A DNA stretch of 64,000 nt, from assembly GCF_002843385.1 (NCBI RefSeq), contig NZ_MVDE01000014.1, positions 62,001-126,000 of the forward strand. Direction: 5' to 3'. A program made the position numbers and the translations under genes. Positions 55,901-64,000 of the stretch are shown here, one piece after another. Source of the stretch: Labilibaculum manganireducens (GTDB taxonomy: Bacteria; Bacteroidota; Bacteroidia; Bacteroidales; Marinifilaceae). The notes beneath the pieces are model-generated. The model was not told where the DNA came from. It did not search any database and worked only from the letters and a program-made list of their open reading frames with translations. Numbering within the stretch: position 1 is the stretch's first letter; each line of letters opens with the position of its first letter.

Positions 55901-56001
55901 AACCTTTGGCAATAACTGTTATTGGAGGTATGGGAATTGGAACTATAGTGAGTTTATATTTTGTGCCTCTTTGTTATTATTATTTGAATAGGAAAAAATA
56001 G
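52969..56001 (+). CDS. RND-family efflux permease 1 (HAE1/AcrB type)
   Basis: About 1011 aa. The start is moved to the ATG at 52969 (VRFLLSRPIAVTMTF), the usual RND N terminus; the longer frame adds unrelated residues. Twelve TM helices in the standard 1+5+1+5 plan with two periplasmic loops. TM4 has LGIGMMIDNSIIVIDNI, where an Asp of the proton relay is kept; the second half has MSGIIINDSILKIDTI and TSLTTILALIPF. Tripartite RND pumps export drugs, lipids or peptides; the local context favours peptides or redox-active molecules. Confidence 0.93.
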   Translation: MVRFLLSRPIAVTMTFIAILLLGMVSIGLLPVSLMPDISIPEVTVQMNYKNASARVLENSVVAPVRRQLMQVAHLEDIHSETRDGSGIIRLKLAYGSDINLAYIEVNEKIDRAMSSLPRDMPRPKVIKASASDLPVFHLNLSLKQEGNEQKFMELSEFADAVIRKRIEQMPKVAMVDLTGRSFQEILIVPNELQMKSLGFILKDLETLIQENNIDFGNLSIRDGYYQYSICFSSRLRNKKDIEELYLKAGDRLIQLKDLAEVKIVTQPRKGMALINGQEGISLAVIKQSDARLQEMEEELKEMVGIFEKDYPEIAFEISQDQTRLLDYSINNLKQSLLWGAGLAFLIMFFFLKDFKAPWLIGISIPASLIISLLFFHLLGLSLNIISLSGLVLGIGMMIDNSIIVIDNIVQFRERGENLFSSCVKGTNEVIRPLLSSVLTTCAVFIPMIFISGIAGAMFYDQAMAVTIGLFVSFFVSISLLPVYYRLFYRKERRGRMDRLVSKISGVDYAKLYEKGLRLVFRNQLASSLFFLMFIFVGAVLIFKMEKSRLPKVEQHELMLQVDWNARIHVDENKKRVKELLSLVVDSIQQSSALVGEQQYLLNREQEFSSSESRIYLNTENEKRMHVVENVLHHYLTEQYPSARIQFYAPPNLFEQIFGANEAPLVARLSVRSSEETKQVNLLKLLEKDFRKCFSDQLEISQSMQEQLQLTIDPVQLLSYNLEPDVVYQKLRTAFNDNQLAVIKENQSFVPIVLGEGQKRISNILEKTLIQNSQGDDYSLNQLVCEESRVSLKSIVAGKEGEYLPFNINIKESDLLSSQNKIRKINRKYPDVNLSFSGSVFSNRVLMRQLGLVLIISLLLLYFILAAQFESLSQPLIVLLEVPIDIGGALLLLSMFGGSLNLMSLIGIIVMSGIIINDSILKIDTINRLRKEEGYGLIRAISTGGQRRLKPILMTSLTTILALIPFLFTNGLGSDLQKPLAITVIGGMGIGTIVSLYFVPLCYYYLNRKK

Positions 56002-56085
56002 TACCTGCTTAATTATTATGACTTTGTTAATGGAAATAAAGCTTGCCACTGGTCGCTTAAACGGATTGAATAAAAACGATTATTT

Positions 56086-57558
56086 ATGTTTCAAAAGAGA
56101 ATTTTAGTAAGTATAATATTGATATTTCTGAGTACTGTATTTGCTCATGGTCAAAAACAAAACCTCACTTTGAGCCAGGTGTTGGATAGGGCTCAAAGTA
56201 ATTCTTTGGATGCCTTTATTCAGAAGAATATGTACTTGTCTCAGCAGTGGGAGTATAAGGCTTATGTGGCCGATCGTTTACCTAATCTGAGTTTGGCTGT
56301 AACTCCTTTTAATTACAATCGATCTTTTACGCAGAGATACAATTCTATTACCGATAAGGACGAGTATAGAGAACAACAAAGTATGTATTCTTATACACGC
56401 ATGTCTTTATCCCAAAACATTGGACTTACAGGAGGAACCATTTATGTGGATTCGGATTTGGGACGATTGGAGAGTTATGGTGAGGGAAGCAGTAAAAGTT
56501 ATAGTTCTACACCTGTCCGTGTTGGCTTATCACAACCTTTGTTTGGTTTTAATGAATTTAAATGGCAGAGCAAATTGGAACCTTTAAAGTTCGAGAAGGC
56601 AAAAAAAGAGTATATCCTCAATTTACAGAATGTGAATGTAACAGCTGTAGGATTATTTTTTGATCAGGTTTTGGCTCAGTTGAATGTTGAGATGGATAGC
56701 TCTAATCAAATTAATGCATTTGCCTTATACGAAATGGGAAAAAAGAGGTTTAAGATTGCTGCAATCAAACAAAATGAGTTGTTAAATTTAGAATTGAATG
56801 TTCTGAAAGCAAAAACGAATCTTGCAAAATCGTTAAAAGAATTGCAGCAAACAAGGTTTAATTTGAATGTGTTTTTGGATTTTAATGAAAATGAATTAAA
56901 GCATTTGATTTTGCCTGATGATGTTCCTAAATTAATTGTAGATGTTACCAATGCACTTGAGTTGGCTTTAAAAAATCATCCTCTTTTAATGGAAGAACAG
57001 CAAAATGAGTGGGAAGCTGATATGCAAGTTGACAAAGCAAGAAAAGCCAGACATTTTCAAGCCAATCTTGTTGCAAGCTATGGTTTAAATCAACAATCCG
57101 AAACATTTTATAATGCCTATCAAAACCCCTTAAATCAGCAGAAAGTTCAGATGAGTTTGGAGATTCCTATTTTAGATTGGGGCAAACGTAAAGGGAATTA
57201 CAAAATGGCACAAAGTGATCGGGAAGTAATCCGCTTGTCCTCAAAGCAAAAGCAGATTGACTTTAAACAGGAGGTGAGTCGTAAAGTTATTGATTTTAAC
57301 CTTCAGGGAGAATTGGTTTACAATGCACAAAGAGCCGATGAAATTGCGCGAAAATCTTATCAGGTAACGCTGGAACTTTTTAAAGAAGGAAAAGCCAGTG
57401 TTTTGCAATTGGATGACGCCTTAAATAAACAGGATCAATCCAAAGAGGAATATATTACAAGTTTGAAAAATTACTGGGAGTATTATTATACCATTCAGAT
57501 GTTAACATTCTACGATTTTAGATCTGGAAAAGCTTTGAAGGCAGAATTGGGAATTTAG
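56086..57558 (+). CDS. TolC-type outer membrane efflux protein
   Basis: 490 aa with signal peptide ending near FAHGQ. The two halves each show the OEP pattern of long amphipathic helices (LTLSQVLDRAQSNSLDAFI; LNLELNVLKAKTNLAKSLKE; QVTLELFKEGKASVLQLDDA) with QPLFGFNEFKWQ and IPILDWGKRKG motifs. It would form the outer membrane channel for the fusion protein at 47.0 kb and the flanking RND permeases. Confidence 0.92.
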   Translation: MFQKRILVSIILIFLSTVFAHGQKQNLTLSQVLDRAQSNSLDAFIQKNMYLSQQWEYKAYVADRLPNLSLAVTPFNYNRSFTQRYNSITDKDEYREQQSMYSYTRMSLSQNIGLTGGTIYVDSDLGRLESYGEGSSKSYSSTPVRVGLSQPLFGFNEFKWQSKLEPLKFEKAKKEYILNLQNVNVTAVGLFFDQVLAQLNVEMDSSNQINAFALYEMGKKRFKIAAIKQNELLNLELNVLKAKTNLAKSLKELQQTRFNLNVFLDFNENELKHLILPDDVPKLIVDVTNALELALKNHPLLMEEQQNEWEADMQVDKARKARHFQANLVASYGLNQQSETFYNAYQNPLNQQKVQMSLEIPILDWGKRKGNYKMAQSDREVIRLSSKQKQIDFKQEVSRKVIDFNLQGELVYNAQRADEIARKSYQVTLELFKEGKASVLQLDDALNKQDQSKEEYITSLKNYWEYYYTIQMLTFYDFRSGKALKAELGI

Positions 57559-57617
57559 TTTTTCTTCGTAATAGAACAATAGATACGCTCATTATAAAAC
57601 TATAAAGTAACACACAA

Positions 57618-60600
57618 ATGTCTTTAAACCGGAACTCTTCATTTTCTATAATTGTTGTATTTATTGTTTTTTTTATTATTGGATGCAGCCTATTGCCTTC
57701 ACTTTCAGTAAAGCTGAATCCATCCCGCGAATTGCCTGGTATTACAGTTGGATATTCGTGGCACAAGAGTAGTGGTAGAATTCTTGAGAAAGAGGTGACT
57801 GCGAGGTTAGAGGGTGTTTTTAATTCCATAAAAGGTGTAAAAGAGATTAAATCCAGATCGTCCGCAGGAGAGGGAGACATTCAGATTTTTTTTAACAAAG
57901 GCACCAATATGGATGTTTCACGTTTTGAGGTAGCTACCCTCATTCGACAGGTGTATCCCCAATTGCCGGAAGGTGTAAGCTATCCCTATATCCAAGTGAA
58001 GACAGGGGATGAAGGGAGAAGTTCTTTATTGGTTTATACTTTAAATGGAAGTGCCAGTCCCCATTTTATCCAAAAGTATGCTGAAGAAAATCTGGTATCC
58101 TATATTAGTTTGCTGCAGGGTGTGAATGCTGTAGAGGTTTATGGAGCTAATCCTTTCGAATGGGAAGTTTGTTATCAAGCTAAAAAGTTGAGGCAATTGG
58201 GCATGAAGATTGGTGAAGTACAAATTGCGGTGAGTAACTATTTTAAGAGTAAAGAGCTGGGTGTTGGCTGGGAGAATGCTTCCGGTTTGCAATCCTCTAT
58301 TTTAAAGCAGGTGTATTTTTCATATCGTAATAACAGAGAATTTAAGCCTGAAAGAATTCCTGTAGGAAAAGTAGAACAACGAATTGTTTATCTGGGAGAT
58401 ATTGCCAAAATACGATATAAAGAAAAAGAGCCAAACAGCTATTTTCGGATTAATGGTTTGAATACCATTAATATGGTTGTATATGCTGAAAAAACAGCTA
58501 ACCAATTGGATCTGGCGGACAAAGTAAAGGCTAAGATAGAGGATCTGAAGATTAGTTTGCCTGCTGGTTATTCAATTTTGAATAGCTATGATGCTACTAA
58601 GTTTATTCAAAAAGAATTGGGAAAAATTGCCTGGCGAACAGGTTTATCCTTACTGATATTATTACTTTTTGTGCTATTAATTAGTAAGCGGTGGCGTTAT
58701 CTGTTTTTAATTCTGATTAGTCTGCTGATTAATCTGTCAGTTGCAGTTGTCTTTTACTATTTGTTAGGACTGGAGATCCATTTGTATGCTATGGCAGGAA
58801 TCACTGTGTCATTGGGAATGATGATTGATAGCAGCATTGTAATGATAGATCATTTGCGGTACCAGGGAAATAAAAAGGCTTTTTTGGCAATATTGGCTGC
58901 AACGCTTACTACAATAGGCTCATTGAGTGTTATTTTCTTTTTGGGTGAGGAGCAAAAAATAAAATTAATCGATTTTGCTTTGGTTATGATTATTAATTTG
59001 GCAGTTTCCCTAGCCATTGCTTTGTTTTTGATTCCCGCCTTGTTGCAAAAGTTGCCTATTGAACCAAAAAAAAATGAACTGTTTTTTCGGAGAAAGCGAC
59101 GAGTGTTAGCATTTACGAAAGCTTATGCTTCGGTACTTTTATTTATGAAACATTGGCAGGTGGCTTTCGTGATTGTAATTGTGCTTGCTTTTGGTTTGCC
59201 TGTACATTTACTTCCCGAAAAGTTGGAGGGAGATGGTTTTTGGTATGGAGTATATAATAAAAGCTTAGGTTCTTCCTGGTATCAGGACAATGTAAAAGAA
59301 ACAGCCGAATTGGTATTGGGGGGAAGTTTGCGATTTTTTGCACAGAATGTATTTGCCAATTCATTTTACAGCGAACCGGAACGTACTAAATTGAATGTGA
59401 TAGGGAAGATGCCAGAAGGAGCAACCCTTGTTCAGTTGAATGAAGCCATGATGTTGATGGAGAATTTTATATCGAAGTTTGATGAAATTGATCAATTCCA
59501 AACTTCTATTTGGAATTCAAGAAATGGACAGATTCAAATTTCGTTTAAACCGGAAGTGGAGAACTCATTTTTTCCATATCAACTTAAGAATTTAATTACA
59601 GATAAAGCTATCAGTATGGGAGGGATGGATTGGGGAGTGTTTGGTGTAGGGCGTGGGTTTTCCAATGAAATTGCGGAAGGAGGAGGCAATTCGCATATTA
59701 GTCTGTACGGATACAATTACGAAGAACTTTATTTGTATGCCGAACGTTTGAAGAAAGAATTGTTAAAACATACCCGAATTAAGCAAGCCGATATTGTAGG
59801 GCGTGTGAGTTGGGGGGCGGACCTAAAGCATGAGTATCGATTCTATGCTGACGGAAGTTTAATGACCTTACAAAATTCTAATTATAATAAAATATACAAT
59901 TATTTACGGGAAGTTTTAGGAGCTGAAAGCTCTCAGCAATTTTTATTGGAGGGAGAATTACAAACTCTTAGGATGGTTTCTGACCAGGCAGGGCATTTTG
60001 ATATGTGGCAGTTACGTAATTTACCCATATCATTGAGTGATCGTAGTCTGAAATTGGATAATCTGGCGCAGGTAAGAAAGGAACGCACGGGTAACGATAT
60101 TTACAAAAAGAACCAGGAATACCAATTGGTCGTTCAGTACGATTTTATTGGCCCACAGCAACTTGGTAAAATTGTTTTGGATGAAAATATCGGAAAAATT
60201 CAACAAATATTACCGATTGGGTATCGAACTGAAAAAGCAAATTATGGATCTTGGTGGAGTAATGAAGATAGAACATCCTACTGGCTAATTTTGTTGGTAA
60301 TTGGGATTATCTATTTTATATGTGCCATATTATTAGAATCGTTACTTCAACCTTTGGCAGTTATTGGAATGATCCCAATCTCATTTATTGGCGTGTTTGT
60401 TACGTTTAGTTTTTTCGAGCTTAATTTCGATCAAGGGGGATATGCGGCCTTTATTTTATTGTGTGGAATCTCCGTAAATGCTGCGTTATACATTATTAAC
60501 GATCAAAATAATTTAAAACGTTTGGATGAAAAAAGGAGTGATTTTAAGCTTTATATAAAAGCATTTAATCATAAAATTGTTCCGATTTTACTAACGATTG

Positions 60601-60779
60601 TTTCAACGATTTTGGGGCTTGTTCCTTTTTTGTTATCCGGGCAAAATGAAGTGTTTTGGTTTGCCTTGGCAGCGGGTACAATTGGAGGATTGCTATTTTC
60701 GTTGTTGGCAATCATATTTTACCTGCCCTTGTGGGTTACTAAAAATACAAAACAAACAATATTTCGTGATGGGCAATAA
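57618..60779 (+). CDS. RND-family efflux permease 2 (divergent)
   Basis: 1053 aa with RND architecture: N-terminal TM (IIVVFIVFFIIGCSLL), periplasmic domains beginning PGITVGYSWHKSSGRILEKEV, TM4 VSLGMMIDSSIVMIDHL with the relay Asp, and a second half with LILLVIGIIYFICAILLESLLQP and GISVNAALYIINDQ. The periplasmic domains diverge strongly from permease 1. Having two RND genes around one TolC gene suggests a heteromeric or two-substrate pump. Confidence 0.9.
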   Translation: MSLNRNSSFSIIVVFIVFFIIGCSLLPSLSVKLNPSRELPGITVGYSWHKSSGRILEKEVTARLEGVFNSIKGVKEIKSRSSAGEGDIQIFFNKGTNMDVSRFEVATLIRQVYPQLPEGVSYPYIQVKTGDEGRSSLLVYTLNGSASPHFIQKYAEENLVSYISLLQGVNAVEVYGANPFEWEVCYQAKKLRQLGMKIGEVQIAVSNYFKSKELGVGWENASGLQSSILKQVYFSYRNNREFKPERIPVGKVEQRIVYLGDIAKIRYKEKEPNSYFRINGLNTINMVVYAEKTANQLDLADKVKAKIEDLKISLPAGYSILNSYDATKFIQKELGKIAWRTGLSLLILLLFVLLISKRWRYLFLILISLLINLSVAVVFYYLLGLEIHLYAMAGITVSLGMMIDSSIVMIDHLRYQGNKKAFLAILAATLTTIGSLSVIFFLGEEQKIKLIDFALVMIINLAVSLAIALFLIPALLQKLPIEPKKNELFFRRKRRVLAFTKAYASVLLFMKHWQVAFVIVIVLAFGLPVHLLPEKLEGDGFWYGVYNKSLGSSWYQDNVKETAELVLGGSLRFFAQNVFANSFYSEPERTKLNVIGKMPEGATLVQLNEAMMLMENFISKFDEIDQFQTSIWNSRNGQIQISFKPEVENSFFPYQLKNLITDKAISMGGMDWGVFGVGRGFSNEIAEGGGNSHISLYGYNYEELYLYAERLKKELLKHTRIKQADIVGRVSWGADLKHEYRFYADGSLMTLQNSNYNKIYNYLREVLGAESSQQFLLEGELQTLRMVSDQAGHFDMWQLRNLPISLSDRSLKLDNLAQVRKERTGNDIYKKNQEYQLVVQYDFIGPQQLGKIVLDENIGKIQQILPIGYRTEKANYGSWWSNEDRTSYWLILLVIGIIYFICAILLESLLQPLAVIGMIPISFIGVFVTFSFFELNFDQGGYAAFILLCGISVNAALYIINDQNNLKRLDEKRSDFKLYIKAFNHKIVPILLTIVSTILGLVPFLLSGQNEVFWFALAAGTIGGLLFSLLAIIFYLPLWVTKNTKQTIFRDGQ

Positions 60780-60968
60780 TAGATGTGATTCCTTGGATTC
60801 AAAAGATGCTGGGGGGTTAATACTGAAGAAAAACATATGCAGGAAATCCAGCCTGATTTTATTTTCAAATAATGAAGAGGGAATCCAATGGGCAAGATTA
60901 GATTCATAATATCAACTAATCATTGAATAGTATATAAAAACCATGTTAATTCATAAATCTATTGTTAA

Positions 60969-62960
60969 ATGAAATCCATTCCAGAAATTATTTTATTTGG
61001 TTTAATAGCTTTCTTACTAAATTCATGTACACAAAATGTACCATCCGGAGTAAAAAACACTTTAAAATTTTCAGGAGAGAATAGGTTTGAACTTGAGAAA
61101 GTTATTGAGCATTATCAAACAAAAGAAGATAGTCTTAAGTTGAAAGCCGCTTATTTTCTTATTGAGAATATGCCCTATCACTTCTATTTTGCTATAGAAG
61201 ACCATAATCGGTATGATGAACTATTCGATAGTATTTCTGTCTGCAGAATTTCTGTTAAATCAGGTGATGAATGTTTTGATAATGAGCTTCGGGGAAAAGC
61301 AATTGATCGGTATGTAAATCAGTTTTTGAATGAAAATCGTTTGGGAAGATATCGGGGACAAATTTGTTCTGATGCTCAAACAATTGATTCTGAGTTTTTA
61401 ATTGAAAATATTGATTATGCTTTTAAGGCATGGGAGTTCCCTTGGGCCCGTCAATATTCTCTTGATGAATTTTGCAGATATATATTGCCTTATCGATATG
61501 GGAACGAAGCTCCGGACAGATGGCGAAAGAAATTTTACAATCAGTTTAAGTGGGTTGTCGATTCGATTAAAAATCCCAAAGATGTTCTTGAAGTGACTTC
61601 ATATATGAATAAGCTTTTTAGAAATAAGGTATCACATTCTCATGCGCTTTCCAGATTGGAGAATAATATTAAACCATCTCAATTGGCAAAAGGAATGGTT
61701 GTTGAGGGGTGTGAAGGACAAACTGGCATGGGTGAATGCATCTTACGCTCAATAGGAGTTCCTGTTTCTATAATAACTTTCCCTTGGTGGGGGAATCGAA
61801 ATGTAGGGCATAATATGAATGCATTACTTGATTCCTCGAAACAATGGCAATATTTTGCGTTTGATGATTGGGATCCATCACATAAATTAAGAGATTTTGC
61901 CCCTAAAATTTATTTTAAGCAATTTGCGAGGGTTTTGGATCAGAGTATAGTGAATCAACAATTTATGGAGGATGGTAGCAGGAATTTTCAAAATGTTAAA
62001 AACATAAATATTAATGTTATAGATAAACGAATAGTTTATTTATATGTTTTTGGAGATCGTTCATGGTCGCCAATTGACAAAGCTAAGAATAATTGTTCTG
62101 GAATTGTATTCGAAAATGTTGGAACGAATGATTATATGTATATGGCTGCAGTGTTACAAGACGAACATTTAGAGCCTGTTACTTATCCTTTTAGAGCTGA
62201 TAGTATTGGGAATCCAATATATTATATTCCAGATTCTTTGTCTACAATATCTTTTACTTTTGACAGGAAATATCCTCCTAAGGATAGGGAAGCTCGTTGT
62301 GACGCATTAATCGATGGACAATTCCAAACTGGGGATAAATTTAATTTTTCAAAAAGCAGAACAATTTATTCCATCAAAGATCGGTTGAAATATCAAGAGA
62401 ATATTCTGAAAATTAAATCTGTACAGAGCAAGTATATACGGTATGTTTTTCCTGAAGGAGTTGCTTCTTGTTGGGATGGACCGGCCGAAGTAGCTTTTTA
62501 TCATGCTGATTCAACGGGTATAAAAAAATTAACCGGAAGATATTTTGGATCATCTCAACTTAGCAGTGAGCAGATAAAGATTATGACGGATGGAGACATA
62601 CTAACTTATGTTGAGTGGAAAACAAATCCAAAGTTGCAGGATGCTCCTACGGGGAATATAATTATGAAGGAGTACGCCGAAAATCCTATCTGGATTGGAC
62701 TTGAACTTGATTCCATAACAGAGATCACTCATGTTGGAATTTGTCCTCGAAATGATAAAAACGGTATTTATCCCGGTATGTACTACGAATTATTTTATTG
62801 GGATAATCAGTGGAAATCTTTAGGAAAAAAAATAGCCATGACTGACATGATAACGTATGATCATATTCCATCTAATGCCCTTTTATGGTTGCGTAATTTT
62901 TCTGAAGGAAAAGAAGAACGTATTTTTACAATAAAAGATGGCAAACAAATTTGGTGGTAA
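60969..62960 (+). CDS. Transglutaminase-like lipoprotein with C-terminal discoidin-like domain
   Basis: 663 aa with lipobox FLLNSCTQ. A transglutaminase core is visible: Cys248 in EGCEGQTGMGECILRSIGVP, His281 in NVGHNMNALL, Asp299 in FDDWDP, in the order Cys-His-Asp. The helical N-terminal part (YFLIENMPYHF) is typical of large Bacteroidota members. The C terminus (about 510-660; WIGLELDSITEITHVGICPRND) resembles an F5/8-type (discoidin) module. It may cleave, crosslink or amidate proteins or peptides at the cell surface; processing of the cluster peptides is an inference. It lies about 190 nt past RND permease 2. Confidence 0.8.
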   Translation: MKSIPEIILFGLIAFLLNSCTQNVPSGVKNTLKFSGENRFELEKVIEHYQTKEDSLKLKAAYFLIENMPYHFYFAIEDHNRYDELFDSISVCRISVKSGDECFDNELRGKAIDRYVNQFLNENRLGRYRGQICSDAQTIDSEFLIENIDYAFKAWEFPWARQYSLDEFCRYILPYRYGNEAPDRWRKKFYNQFKWVVDSIKNPKDVLEVTSYMNKLFRNKVSHSHALSRLENNIKPSQLAKGMVVEGCEGQTGMGECILRSIGVPVSIITFPWWGNRNVGHNMNALLDSSKQWQYFAFDDWDPSHKLRDFAPKIYFKQFARVLDQSIVNQQFMEDGSRNFQNVKNININVIDKRIVYLYVFGDRSWSPIDKAKNNCSGIVFENVGTNDYMYMAAVLQDEHLEPVTYPFRADSIGNPIYYIPDSLSTISFTFDRKYPPKDREARCDALIDGQFQTGDKFNFSKSRTIYSIKDRLKYQENILKIKSVQSKYIRYVFPEGVASCWDGPAEVAFYHADSTGIKKLTGRYFGSSQLSSEQIKIMTDGDILTYVEWKTNPKLQDAPTGNIIMKEYAENPIWIGLELDSITEITHVGICPRNDKNGIYPGMYYELFYWDNQWKSLGKKIAMTDMITYDHIPSNALLWLRNFSEGKEERIFTIKDGKQIWW

Positions 62961-63054
62961 ATCCATAAATTTTATTTTCTAATGTTTACATGGTCAGCCT
63001 TACTGTTTCATTTTTCAAGTGCTCAAAATTGTTTGAAAGAAAGTTTGGTTCTGT

Positions 63055-63600
63055 CAGCGCCAACTACTATTTTTTGAGATTTTGGCTAAGATAAAGCCTG
63101 ACTTGTTTCCAAACTCAAATTTCTTTGCTTCTTTTCCTTTTGTAATACAACTAACTTCCGGTTCATGGATGCTGTAGATTTTATTCTTATCTCCTTTTTG
63201 TTGTGCTAAGATCTTCTTAATAATGATCAGTAATTCTTAATATTTATGTTGTTGGACAGAGTAAAATGTCTTTCTATATCTCTGACCTGGCGACCTGCGC
63301 TAGTCTTGATTTTTCGTAATGCAGCTTTGGCTTTATTTCTTCTTTTCGGATAATTATGAAAACGCTGGTCTATCATCAGTGCTTTAAAGTTATGGTGTAA
63401 GTTTGACGCAATATTATTCCCTCTTGTTTTGCTGTTTTGTTAACCCGCTCAATTAATACAAACTCATGCTTTAAATTGATGAAACTTTTCAGGGAGGTGT
63501 CAAAAATACTTAACTGAGATGTTTTGTCTTGTTTTCCAACCATATCAGCAAGCTTTATGTCTAAATACATATTTACTTGCAAATTTAGAAACCTTAACAA
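63055..63600 (-). pseudogene. Decayed IS5-type transposase remnant
   Basis: Minus-strand fragments in several frames match the conserved order of IS5-group transposases: KTSQLSIFDTSLKSFINLKHE (63600 side, 74-codon ORF), then PKRRNKAKAALRKIKTSAGR, then KIYSIHEPEVSCITKGKEA and KFEFGNKSG toward 63055. Frame changes and a missing central block show it is inactive. It is on the far side of the peptide/export cluster from the IS630 and IS1182 remnants. Confidence 0.68.
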
Positions 63601-63890
63601 AAAGTTTATCTGCTGGTTATCAGAATTATAATGCTTTTTTTTAAGTTTGATTAGTTATGCTTATCAGTGTTTAAAATTATTTAAACGAAACTCTCACGCA
63701 TATAATGTGTTAAAATAAGACTTTGACAGAAAGAAATATTCTGGGGTAATAAATAATATGTTGAAATTTTTCGCCAAATTTGAAACTTATTTATTTTTCT
63801 TTCGTCAAAGCAAAAGATTCTTTAACGCAAAGGAATGTATGTTTCTACCTAGGACAATTAGGATGTCGATTTATAGGAAAACCGATTATT

Positions 63891-64000
63891 ATGAAAAGAA
63901 ATGGAGCAAGTCTACTACTAATATTATTTTTACAATTAACATATTTATCTGCAGAAGCAAGTGATTTCTACTGGATTGGTGGTTCGGGTAATTTCAATGA
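63891..64000 (+). CDS. Start of a secreted protein (3' end outside window)
   Basis: 36 codons from the ATG: KRNGASLLLILFLQLTYLSA is a signal peptide, followed by SDFYWIGGSGNFN. The YWxGGSGNW/F motif right after the signal peptide is common at the N terminus of large Bacteroidota surface proteins exported by the type IX system with gliding-motility C-terminal domains. Only the beginning is in the window, so this is a guess. The ~290 nt upstream hold no other gene I can support. Confidence 0.5.
   Translation, partial: MKRNGASLLLILFLQLTYLSAEASDFYWIGGSGNFN

Overview
The window is AT-rich DNA from a member of the Bacteroidota. SusC/SusD pairs, a hybrid two-component system, lipobox-type lipoproteins, NVEALA-type peptides and gaps that mostly lack Shine-Dalgarno sequences all point there. 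The mix of glycoside hydrolases and the beta-propeller/NVEALA genes would fit a marine or sediment Bacteroidales/Marinilabiliales-type organism, but no rRNA or housekeeping marker is present to fix the genus. No tRNA, rRNA or CRISPR array was seen.

Region 1 (1-35.97 kb, all + strand) is carbohydrate catabolism. The first 8 kb hold the end of a GH43, a GH28-like beta-helix enzyme, an alpha/beta-hydrolase-like protein, a heparinase II/III-type lyase and a GH97. A ROK sugar kinase and a sugar MFS permease follow. From 10.6 kb comes a complete polysaccharide utilization locus: SusC, SusD, a surface glycan-binding lipoprotein, BACON-GH5, GH31 with a PA14-like insert, GH95, GH3, a hybrid two-component regulator, two SGNH-type esterases and GH42. 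This enzyme set matches fucosylated, galactosylated and acetylated xyloglucan: GH5 cuts the backbone, GH95 removes fucose, GH42 galactose, GH31 xylose, GH3 glucose, and the esterases remove acetyl groups. Hairpin terminators inside the locus probably set different expression levels for SusCD and the enzymes.

Region 2 (36.0-37.55 kb) is an insertion-sequence scar: the 3' end of an IS1182-type transposase gene abutting an IS630-type element whose transposase is split by a frameshift at a run of seven A.

Region 3 (37.9-62.96 kb, all + strand) is the unusual part. It starts with an O-antigen-ligase-like membrane protein with a TPR tail, a signal peptidase I and a DUF1573 protein. Then come two small Cys-rich secreted peptides of NVEALA type, each behind the same ~200-nt structured leader and each followed by a hairpin terminator. 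Interleaved are four pairs of a 6-bladed beta-propeller lipoprotein plus a membrane-anchored CxxC thioredoxin-like protein, and three copies of the 5' end of one HlyD-type membrane fusion protein gene (one complete, two truncated). The region ends with an RND permease, a TolC-type outer membrane protein, a second RND permease and a transglutaminase-like lipoprotein. My inference is a peptide secretion/maturation system with its own signal peptidase, disulfide-handling proteins and tripartite exporter, enlarged by duplicated cassettes.

Region 4 (63.0-64 kb) holds a decayed IS5-type transposase remnant and the start of another secreted protein. Region 3 therefore has insertion-sequence debris on both sides.
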